In this document: positions 1 to 5,660 of the stretch, in pieces
How positions within the stretch are numbered: the stretch's first letter is position 1
How the letters are laid out: each line of letters begins with the position of its first letter
NCBI GenBank assembly: GCA_028699365.1
Contig: JAQVUQ010000148.1
Coordinates: 1-6,909 of the forward strand
Source: a bacterium
GTDB taxonomy: Bacteria > UBP13 > UBA5359
DNA: 6,909 bases
Direction of reading: 5' to 3'
Translations under genes and position numbers: made by a program
The notes under the pieces: generated by a model
Told to the model about the DNA's origin: nothing
The model's input: the letters and a program-made list of their open reading frames with translations, nothing else
Databases searched by the model: none

Positions 1-862
1 AGTCACCGGGATTGCCGTCCTCCAGGTTAGCGATGCTTATCCAGCAGTATTCAAAACCGAAACCGTTAAGGCGTTTATTAATGGCCTCCACATTTCCAAC
101 GGTAATCTCCTCAGTGCTTTCGCTGGTATTACCGAAAACCCAGGCCCAGCCAACCCAACCGAGTGCCGGCTTTCGTATGAACCTGGGATGGTATACGGCA
201 GCCACACTATCAGACCAATCTTCGAGTAGACGATAAGGGTCAGCACCGCCGGCAAAAACGAACTTCTCCGTCTCCATCGTCTCCCCGGGGAGCAAATCGA
301 AGCCGGCAAAGTCACAGTACGCCGTCAGATTTCTAATCCCCACCTGTTCGTCATATTCATAAACAACTCTGGTCAGGGCTCTCTGAAATGAAATGAAGCC
401 TGCCAGAACAGCTTCCTGCCGGTCACGGTTGAGAAGGAGTATCTTCACATCGCTTTCCCTATAGCTATCCGGAGATTTTACCGGCTGGATATCCCGAAGC
501 CCCTGTCCCAAGGGCAGTGTTAATTGCACTATATCCTCTTCCGGCTTGCCGAAACCGCTGATATCAATGGCTTTGCACATATAGGCTTTACCTAAGCTGA
601 CCGGCTTCACGCCGATATTCCTGATTACCGAAGTAATTTCAATTTTATCACCAAAGCCTGTGTTGAAGTCCAGCACCCATTCCAGGCCTGCCTCTCCGCA
701 ATCGATCTTGTAGGTGGCATTGCATACATTTTCATTGATAAGACAAGGTCTCCCTAACCGTTCCATCCCATCAGCTTCAAGGGCAACCCTCCATTTAAGC
801 ATAGAAAGATCCTCTTTTTGAAGAATGAAAGCATTACTCTTCTTATCATATTGCAATAACAT
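1..862 (-). CDS. GH36-like alpha-galactosidase-family protein, N-terminal part (C-terminus beyond window)
   Basis: The minus-strand frame is open from ATG at 862 to the window edge: 287 codons, no stop. The first ~225 residues are beta-rich and read like the N-terminal supersandwich domain of GH36/melibiase proteins. GWVGWAWVF (residues 235-243) then matches the first strand of the catalytic barrel, followed by a helix (NVEAINKRL) and the second strand FEYCWISIANLEDGNPGD (270-287). Characterised GH36 enzymes usually have an IDDGW-like motif on that second strand and a later KxD nucleophile motif. Here the strand reads WISIANLEDG, and the nucleophile region is outside the window. The family hydrolyses alpha-galactosides or related alpha-glycosides; the substrate here is unknown. 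No signal peptide is seen, so it is probably cytoplasmic. The start is supported by GGAGG seven bases upstream. It lies 65 bases after the decayed amidohydrolase and is probably the last visible gene of the same transcript. A raffinose-synthase-like or non-catalytic relative is possible. Confidence 0.75.
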   Translation of the reverse strand, partial: MLLQYDKKSNAFILQKEDLSMLKWRVALEADGMERLGRPCLINENVCNATYKIDCGEAGLEWVLDFNTGFGDKIEITSVIRNIGVKPVSLGKAYMCKAIDISGFGKPEEDIVQLTLPLGQGLRDIQPVKSPDSYRESDVKILLLNRDRQEAVLAGFISFQRALTRVVYEYDEQVGIRNLTAYCDFAGFDLLPGETMETEKFVFAGGADPYRLLEDWSDSVAAVYHPRFIRKPALGWVGWAWVFGNTSESTEEITVGNVEAINKRLNGFGFEYCWISIANLEDGNPGD

Positions 863-869
863 GCTTTTG

Positions 870-874
870 CCTCC
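870..874 (-). promoter_or_regulatory. Shine-Dalgarno site of the GH36-like gene
   Basis: The minus strand reads GGAGG, seven bases before the ATG at 862. This supports that start for a gene whose 3' end is not in the window. No promoter-like -35/-10 pair is visible in the 65 bases between it and the preceding gene remnant, which suggests cotranscription. Confidence 0.8.
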
Positions 875-927
875 GGTCTATGATTAGGTTGTTCTTCCCT
901 GTATAGCTTGTCCGATTCACTCTTTCC

Positions 928-1467
928 TCACCGACTTAATAATTTCACAGCGTTACCACTATAGATTTTATCGAGCACATCCAGAGGCAAACCCAGGCTG
1001 TTGAGAAATTCCTGATGAACGTTGTCAAATTTGTCCCTGGCATAGAGCACCCGATCCTGAAATTCCGTCAAAAATTCCACGGTAAACTCAGGGTCCCGGC
1101 TCAAAGCGTTATAACCGGAGCCGGCAGAGATATCGCAATAGAGGTTGGGATAAAGCCTCAGCATCTCTATAAGCTTGCCCCCGGGCACTACCTTCCCCTT
1201 AGGACGCGACACTTTGTCATATTGATCGCCTTTGGAGATATGGGACCAGAAGCCGGCATGCCCCAGGAAGACAGTCTCCGGGCAGGCCTGCAGAGCTCTC
1301 TCCAGCGCCTCTATGCCTCCGCCGAACCAATAACCGGGGCGGGGATACTTCATCTCGTTATTTGTCACATAGCCTATATGCACCGTTACCGGCAGCCCCC
1401 TTCTCCCACATGAGGTATGCAGCAATTATCGATCGGATGATACTCATCAATGGGGGTCTATGATCAT
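928..1467 (-). pseudogene. Amidohydrolase (Amidohydro_2 / TIM-barrel metal-dependent hydrolase), internally deleted
   Basis: The C-terminal half of an amidohydrolase is clear from 1425 to 928 (165 codons). It has GLPVTVHIG with a metal-type His (residue 16 of this stretch), FLGHAGFW with a second His (56), a CDIS strand (97-100), and VLYARDKFDN with the Asp (131) that ends the family's metal site. The N-terminal half is missing: the family normally has about 100 more residues, starting with an HxH motif. An ATG at 1467 begins MIIDPH, a typical amidohydrolase start, but is followed in the same frame by two TGA codons (1449-1444) and a TAA (1428-1426). A shifted frame from 1451 reads IDEYHPIDN, which resembles the segment usually just before the GLPV-H strand. 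The pattern fits a large internal deletion plus a frameshift. A residual 165-residue product from a TTG codon at 1425 is possible but would lack the HxH ligands. GGAG lies nine bases before the old ATG. The gene sits between two glycosidase-like genes. Confidence 0.75.
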
Positions 1468-1536
1468 TATCCTAATCTCCATCATACCAGCGGTCCTGCA
1501 AAGCCCTGATGATACTGCCGCCGATACTCTTTACTT

Positions 1537-3606
1537 TTAGATTAATATCTCGATGATTTCGTAATCCTCGAGCTTAGGCAAAACCAATTTCACCTTGCCT
1601 TCATGCTTTTCTATCTGCAGATCCTGGCCGGAACGGATAGCACGCACCGATTTCACCGGCATACCGAACAGCTCTATCTTCATGTCTTGCAGAGGATGTA
1701 TATATGTAATAGGCCTCTTCGGTCCACTCGTCCGGTTGATCAGATGCAGGTATATCTGTTCTCCTCTTTGCCTGAGGCTTATCTCTACCCATGGACATTC
1801 AGGAATTCCCACTTGCCGGTCGCTTCTCTGATCGCAGATGTTTCTAATAAGTTTAAGATATTCGGGAAAATGGAAATTCCATAAGCTGCCGCCGAATGTG
1901 CCGGCAATATATACAGCCTTGCCTTGGCCGTAAGTGTTCTCGATCAGGAAAGGATGCGGGGATAGCTGCGGCGTATTATCGTAGCGGCCTTTCAGCTTCT
2001 TGCAATAGTTCAGAATGGCGCGGCCTGATGTTGTCGTCACCTCGATGCCGTAACGGGGTGCAGGCAGATATTTCTTGTTGATACCGCCAAGCAGCAGGGT
2101 CGACTGACTATCAGAAGCCTGTATATAATCCCACTCCATCGGTCCCAATATATTGCCGCTGAAGCTGATGCCGAAAACATCGGCTAGCTGGAAATCATCC
2201 TGTCTTCTTCCCTCCTGGTCATACAGGGAACTCTCGAAGGTGCCTGCCAGGTTGCCGCCCTGGGCTACGTACTGTCTGAGTGCCTCCGTATCTGCTGCGG
2301 ACATACAAGCTGCATTGGGTAGAATGATCAGTTGATACCCGGACAGGTCGGCGGTGGATGCGTCATCTATCAGGTCAAAGGGTGTTTGCGCCCGGACCAG
2401 CGCCTCATACAGCCCGTGGAACTCTTCATTGACATTGCCGATACCCTGCCTGTCCATCTTATCCGTAAAATCCGATACGGGTACCGATGAACCGTTGTAG
2501 TATTCCATCGTCTGCGCCGGCCACACCATGGCTGTTTTGGCCAGGGATTTGGACTTCAGAAATGCCCCCGGGTTATCGGCTACGGTTTTGCCGAACGATA
2601 CCACTCCATCCATTTCCGGCTGGTTTATGTCGTCGGGTAAGACTGCCAGCCAGTAGTTAGCACCATGCGCCACTGTCTGTGCCAACAGCAGACGTATCTC
2701 CGCCTCCGGCAGCAGATACCACGACCACAGCTTCCAGCCGGCACAGTCAAAGACTATCAAAGGCCGTTCTTTCGCCTGTGCTTCCAGCAGCTTGGCGGTA
2801 ACACCGGGTTTATAAAGGGACACTTGATTTAAATCGTGGCTCATAAAGCCGCCTTCCGCTCCCAGGATATCACTGCTGCGGGCTATCTTCCGGTTATCCC
2901 TGCCGGTAGCCCAGTTGGGGGAAGGCGTATTGCCGTTCATGCAAAGCAGTATCTCCGGGTTGGCTTCCTTGATAATCTTATCCGTATCCGTCAGGAATCT
3001 TTGGATGCTGTCCGACTGGAAGGCCAGCAGTTCTTTCCATAACACATTCTCATAGTCGGACTTGAGCGGCATCTCCTGCCCGGTTCTCTCCCGGAACTGC
3101 TGCTTGCATGCTTCACAGTAACAAGTATTGTGGAAGAAAATGGGGCCGTCGTAGAAGATGCCGTCGATATCATACTTGCAAAGATCTCTGACAACCTGGA
3201 AGACCCAGTCGCGGTAAGGACTGTTGATACAGCAGGAGGTACCTGTAGCGTAAACATCATCGATGGGCTCTCCGTTCTCCCTCAACTGTACCCAGTTCGG
3301 ATGCTGCTGCCCAAAATCGCGGGTATACCAGTGCACATTAAAATAAACGATCACCCGTATTCCGGCTTCCCGTGCCATCGGGATGTATTCTCCCAGTAGA
3401 TCGGGATTATCTACCGCTGCCGCTTCGGTCTTAAAGAAGAATCTCCTGTCATCAAGGCCGCCGGCGGTATCCATGCAATGGAAATGCTGTACATTGCCGC
3501 CCAGATTCTTAACCGCCTCCAATAGCTCCTTGCCGGATACGGTGTCTAAATTGTGCCCATTGCAGATTTCTATGATCCTAAGGGGCTCTTTCTTCCACCA
3601 ATTCAT
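1537..3606 (-). CDS. Glycoside-hydrolase-like protein: GHL6-type barrel plus beta-galactosidase trimerisation-type domain
   Basis: A 689-residue protein with no signal peptide, probably cytoplasmic. Residues ~10-345 form a TIM-barrel-like region: repeated strand/helix units include RVIVYFNVHW (84-93), DIDGIFYDGP (146-155), ILLCMNGNTP (219-228), DILGAEGG (246-253) and PLIVFDCAGW (282-291). Asp153 and Glu251 sit on strand ends and are the best catalytic candidates, by analogy with GH42-related and GHL6 proteins. CYCEAC (162-167) follows the DGIFYDG strand; such Cys clusters are frequent in these barrels and may bind zinc. Residues ~355-490 (VWPAQTMEYY, FDLIDDAS, YQLIILPNAACMS, YVAQGGNLAGTFESS) match the flavodoxin-like trimerisation domain of GH42 beta-galactosidases. 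The tail to 689 is a small beta domain. ATG 3606 is preferred over upstream in-frame starts because TGAGGTGG lies six bases before it and the longer version would overlap the EamA gene without similarity. The substrate is unknown. Confidence 0.8.
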   Translation of the reverse strand: MNWWKKEPLRIIEICNGHNLDTVSGKELLEAVKNLGGNVQHFHCMDTAGGLDDRRFFFKTEAAAVDNPDLLGEYIPMAREAGIRVIVYFNVHWYTRDFGQQHPNWVQLRENGEPIDDVYATGTSCCINSPYRDWVFQVVRDLCKYDIDGIFYDGPIFFHNTCYCEACKQQFRERTGQEMPLKSDYENVLWKELLAFQSDSIQRFLTDTDKIIKEANPEILLCMNGNTPSPNWATGRDNRKIARSSDILGAEGGFMSHDLNQVSLYKPGVTAKLLEAQAKERPLIVFDCAGWKLWSWYLLPEAEIRLLLAQTVAHGANYWLAVLPDDINQPEMDGVVSFGKTVADNPGAFLKSKSLAKTAMVWPAQTMEYYNGSSVPVSDFTDKMDRQGIGNVNEEFHGLYEALVRAQTPFDLIDDASTADLSGYQLIILPNAACMSAADTEALRQYVAQGGNLAGTFESSLYDQEGRRQDDFQLADVFGISFSGNILGPMEWDYIQASDSQSTLLLGGINKKYLPAPRYGIEVTTTSGRAILNYCKKLKGRYDNTPQLSPHPFLIENTYGQGKAVYIAGTFGGSLWNFHFPEYLKLIRNICDQRSDRQVGIPECPWVEISLRQRGEQIYLHLINRTSGPKRPITYIHPLQDMKIELFGMPVKSVRAIRSGQDLQIEKHEGKVKLVLPKLEDYEIIEILI

Positions 3607-3612
3607 TTTATT

Positions 3613-3620
3613 CCACCTCA
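3613..3620 (-). promoter_or_regulatory. Shine-Dalgarno site deciding the start of the GHL6-like gene
   Basis: The minus strand reads TGAGGTGG with six bases to the ATG at 3606. An in-frame ATG five codons upstream (3621) would begin immediately at this site and has no comparable site of its own, so 3606 is the better start. Confidence 0.75.
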
Positions 3621-3632
3621 TTATAATATGTT

Positions 3633-3652
3633 CCACCAAGCGTATTTGGTGG
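3633..3652. repeat. Perfect 7-bp inverted repeat in the EamA/GHL6-like intergenic gap
   Basis: CCACCAA (3633-3639) and TTGGTGG (3646-3652) are exact inverse complements around a six-base loop. The repeat lies in the 56-base gap between the EamA stop and the ATG of the glycosidase-like gene. No T-run follows, so it is not a standard terminator. It could be an mRNA processing or stability hairpin. The 3' arm of the RNA hairpin ends about 12 bases before the Shine-Dalgarno site, so it should leave that site free. Confidence 0.5.
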
Positions 3653-3662
3653 TCTGTGCGGT

Positions 3663-4073
3663 TTATATCGAAATACAAATACCCCCGGCAACACACAGCA
3701 GGAGACCCAACCCCTTTACAAGGGATAATTCTGAATCAAAAAGGATCAGGGAGCCTATCAGTATCACCAGACTGCTGCACCCCACTATTCCCATGGTATA
3801 GCCGGGATTAGGAGCAGTGATAACGGACTTGACTGAGAGCCAGTTGCCCAGATAGGAGAAGACTGCCACTGACAGGATCCAGACAATGCTCTGGCCGGAA
3901 AGATTCAGGGATGTCCTGGAGATCAGGGAATGGGCCAGATAGAAGACGGCTGAGAGTGCAAAGGCGAAGAACAGGATAACTGTTGCCGGAACCTGCTGCA
4001 GTGTTAGTTTCTTAATAGCCAGAGCCATCAGGCCCATACTCAACATTGCCAGAATAGCGTTTGTCTGCCACAT
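3663..4073 (-). CDS. Half-size EamA/DMT-superfamily transporter
   Basis: A 136-residue, very hydrophobic protein with about five membrane helices: roughly residues 4-21, 29-50, 62-81, 91-112 and 116-136. The pattern, with NPGYTMGIVGCSSLVILIGSLILF at 89-112 followed by a short loop and a GLGLLLCVAGG helix, is typical of the C-terminal half of an EamA repeat. Full EamA transporters have two such repeats (~290 residues, 10 helices), so this unit must work as a homodimer or with a partner. Members of the superfamily move small metabolites, amino acids or sugars across the cytoplasmic membrane; the substrate here cannot be told. The ATG at 4073 was chosen because GGAAGGA lies seven bases before it; an in-frame TTG at 4094 would add only seven polar residues. 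It starts 63 bases after the aminotransferase stop, and no terminator or promoter is visible between, so the two are probably cotranscribed. Confidence 0.8.
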   Translation of the reverse strand: MWQTNAILAMLSMGLMALAIKKLTLQQVPATVILFFAFALSAVFYLAHSLISRTSLNLSGQSIVWILSVAVFSYLGNWLSVKSVITAPNPGYTMGIVGCSSLVILIGSLILFDSELSLVKGLGLLLCVAGGICISI

Positions 4074-4080
4074 AACTATA

Positions 4081-4087
4081 TCCTTCC
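4081..4087 (-). promoter_or_regulatory. Shine-Dalgarno site of the EamA-like gene
   Basis: The minus strand reads GGAAGGA, seven bases before ATG 4073. It favours this start over the in-frame TTG at 4094, which it would place inside the coding sequence. Confidence 0.7.
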
Positions 4088-4136
4088 GCTCCAATGGGCT
4101 GTTCGGTCTTTCGCCTTCACTGCTCTCTTTCGCCGG

Positions 4137-5453
4137 TCAGGACTTAAAGGAGAGACACCAGCCGCCTGAGCCTTCCGGATTACCGGGATCATCAGCCAGC
4201 AATTCCTCACAATTCCAGGCAACCTTCCTTATGGCAGCGGCATATTCCTCTATGACATCCGGGTAGTAGCGCTTGAACCATGGCACGGTGAAGATACGGC
4301 TCTGTATACCGTCCGACACAGGCAGGTTCATATCTTCCTGCCTGCCGGAAGGCGTCTTCATAGCGTTTATGGGCCTGCCCTGGTTATAAACATCTATAGT
4401 GCTGAAAAGCGGATGCTGGTGCAGAGCTTTGTTACAGCCCGGACGTGCCGGCACGCCTTCTGCTTCCAGGGCTTCACAGAAGCGGGTCACGGACAGCCCT
4501 CCCAGCGATTCCGGATTGTAATGTGCCAGAGGATTGTACCATCCTCCCATGGTTATATTGCTGCCTTTGGGCGGACAATGCGGTTTTATACCGGGCACTC
4601 CTTCCAGCAGATCCCAGAAGTAGTTCATGGCCTTGTCTATCTCCGCCATCTCGGCCGGATACTTCTTCAACTGCTCCAGCCCTACGGCGGAGGACATCTG
4701 GTGCATCCTGTACTTGTATCCGCCCCAGGGAATGCCCGCTCCTTCCTTGAGAGACTCTGTTGTAAGCGCTGCATGCCTCCTGTGATGTCCCAGGATAAGG
4801 GCCCTGTCGTATATCTCCTTATCGTTGGTCAGCATGATGCCCGCTTCGCCTATGGCAAAGGACTTGCCGCTCATCAGGGAGAAGCCGGATACATCCCCAA
4901 AGGCACCTACCATCTTTCCCTTATACATAGCTCCATGAGCATGGGAGACATCCTCTATCACCTTCAGATTATGCTTGCGGGCTATAGGCATTATCCTGTC
5001 CATATCCGCCGGACGAGCACAGTAGTGGACCACCACTACCGCTTTGGTACGGGGGGTGATGCGCCTCTCCATATCATCGGGATCAATACAGAGTGTCTCC
5101 GGGTCTATATCGGCAAAGACTACTTTGCCACCCAGGGATAAGACCTGTGCGCATGAGGCCCAATAAGTAATGGAAGGGCAGATGATCTCATCTCCCTCTC
5201 CTATACCTGCTCCATATATGGCGCAATGCAGCGCTGCCGTCCCGCTGCTGCATCCCAGCCCGCAGGTCATGCCGTGCCAGTCGGCAAACTCCCTCTCAAA
5301 ACGGCGGGTGATGTCTGTGCCGGACATGTTTCCCGTCCTCAACACCTCCAGCACCGCCTCTTCCATGGCCTTGTTGACTATCGGCCAGGTAAGAATATCT
5401 CCCGGGCAGGATTTTACCGCTTTTTCTCCATCGTTAATTGCCAGTTTAGACAT
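4137..5453 (-). CDS. DegT/DnrJ/EryC1/StrS-family PLP-dependent aminotransferase
   Basis: A 438-residue cytoplasmic fold-type-I aminotransferase. CSSGTAAL (68-75) binds the PLP phosphate, VIEDVSHAHGA (165-175) holds the Asp (168) that contacts the pyridine nitrogen, and FSLMSGKSFAIGEAGIM (191-207) holds the Schiff-base Lys (197). GYKYRMHQMSSAVGLEQL (245-262) is the conserved segment typical of this family. The protein is longer than most members (about 370-400 residues), with an extended C-terminus. Characterised relatives aminate keto-sugars on nucleotides, scyllo-inosose, or act as AHBA synthases, usually using Glu or Gln. None of the usual nucleotide-sugar dehydratase or cyclitol genes is in view, so the acceptor is unknown. 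Neighbouring glycosidase-like genes suggest a role with a carbohydrate or cyclitol. ATG 5453 is preferred to an in-frame GTG at 5465 because GAGAGGTGA sits eight bases upstream and overlaps that GTG. The class assignment is firm; substrate is not. Confidence 0.93.
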   Translation of the reverse strand: MSKLAINDGEKAVKSCPGDILTWPIVNKAMEEAVLEVLRTGNMSGTDITRRFEREFADWHGMTCGLGCSSGTAALHCAIYGAGIGEGDEIICPSITYWASCAQVLSLGGKVVFADIDPETLCIDPDDMERRITPRTKAVVVVHYCARPADMDRIMPIARKHNLKVIEDVSHAHGAMYKGKMVGAFGDVSGFSLMSGKSFAIGEAGIMLTNDKEIYDRALILGHHRRHAALTTESLKEGAGIPWGGYKYRMHQMSSAVGLEQLKKYPAEMAEIDKAMNYFWDLLEGVPGIKPHCPPKGSNITMGGWYNPLAHYNPESLGGLSVTRFCEALEAEGVPARPGCNKALHQHPLFSTIDVYNQGRPINAMKTPSGRQEDMNLPVSDGIQSRIFTVPWFKRYYPDVIEEYAAAIRKVAWNCEELLADDPGNPEGSGGWCLSFKS

Positions 5454-5461
5454 CTTTGCTG

Positions 5462-5470
5462 TCACCTCTC
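5462..5470 (-). promoter_or_regulatory. Shine-Dalgarno site deciding the aminotransferase start
   Basis: The minus strand reads GAGAGGTGA, eight bases before ATG 5453. The alternative GTG start (5465) lies within this site and has only A-rich sequence before it. Confidence 0.75.
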
Positions 5471-5513
5471 TATTTTTTTATCTGTCCCCGTGTCTATGCC
5501 TATCCGCCTCCTG

Positions 5514-5540
5514 ACAGCAGTATTACGGCCGTTACAGCAG
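5514..5540. promoter_or_regulatory. Possible operator: direct repeats flanking a palindrome
   Basis: ACAGCAG occurs at 5514-5520 and again at 5534-5540, a 20-base period (about two helical turns). The perfect palindrome ACGGCCGT (5525-5532) lies between them. The element lies roughly 30-57 bases downstream of the expected transcription start of the aminotransferase promoter, where a repressor could block elongation. Short repeats of this size also arise by chance, and no regulator gene is in the window, so this is tentative. Confidence 0.25.
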
Positions 5541-5577
5541 CAGATCAATCTCCTGTGACACAAGGAATTCTATTTAC

Positions 5578-5605
5578 ATTATACGGATCGGTAGATGTAT
5601 TCCAA
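5578..5605 (-). promoter_or_regulatory. Sigma70-like promoter for the aminotransferase and downstream genes
   Basis: Minus strand: TTGGAA (5605-5600) as -35, a 16-base spacer, and a perfect TATAAT (5583-5578) as -10. Transcription would start near 5571, giving a leader of about 118 bases before ATG 5453. The surrounding DNA is clearly more AT-rich than the flanking genes. It is the only convincing promoter seen in the window and lies just after the stop of the ceramidase-like gene, so it could drive everything from the aminotransferase to the GH36-like gene. Confidence 0.55.
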
Positions 5606-5660
5606 TATCAATTCTCTTTATCTTGGTATGAAATCCTACGGTAGATAGCGGGAATAAAAT

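Noticed and set aside
37-315. A 92-codon minus-strand frame at the left edge
   Set aside because: It is in a different frame from the open 287-codon GH36-like gene covering the same bases, which has continuous family similarity and a ribosome-binding site.
1015-1413. A 132-codon plus-strand frame opposite the amidohydrolase remnant
   Set aside because: The minus strand here carries the conserved amidohydrolase motifs; the plus-strand product resembles nothing and has no supporting start signal.
3620-3625. TATAAT on the minus strand just before the glycosidase-like gene
   Set aside because: It abuts the Shine-Dalgarno site and has no -35 at a workable distance; a transcript from it would begin within the ribosome-binding site.
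3607-3696. N-terminal extension of the glycosidase-like protein by 30 residues
   Set aside because: It would overlap the end of the EamA gene, reads unlike the family, and lacks a ribosome-binding site, whereas ATG 3606 has a good one.
4413-5141. A 242-codon open frame on the plus strand opposite the aminotransferase
   Set aside because: It lies fully antisense to a gene with clear family motifs, has no recognisable domain or good ribosome-binding site, and its composition is that expected of a shadow frame.
5462-5557. Short leader ORF (about 28-34 codons, TTG start) ending in the TGA that overlaps the aminotransferase Shine-Dalgarno site
   Set aside because: The overlap would suit translational coupling, but the TTG at 5545 is only one base from the nearest AGGAG and the upstream TTG has no site at all; the peptide shows no regulatory residue run.
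5633-5647. Small inverted repeat CTAC/GTAG after the ceramidase-like stop, considered as a terminator
   Set aside because: The stem is only four base pairs with no following T-run, so it is too weak to call.
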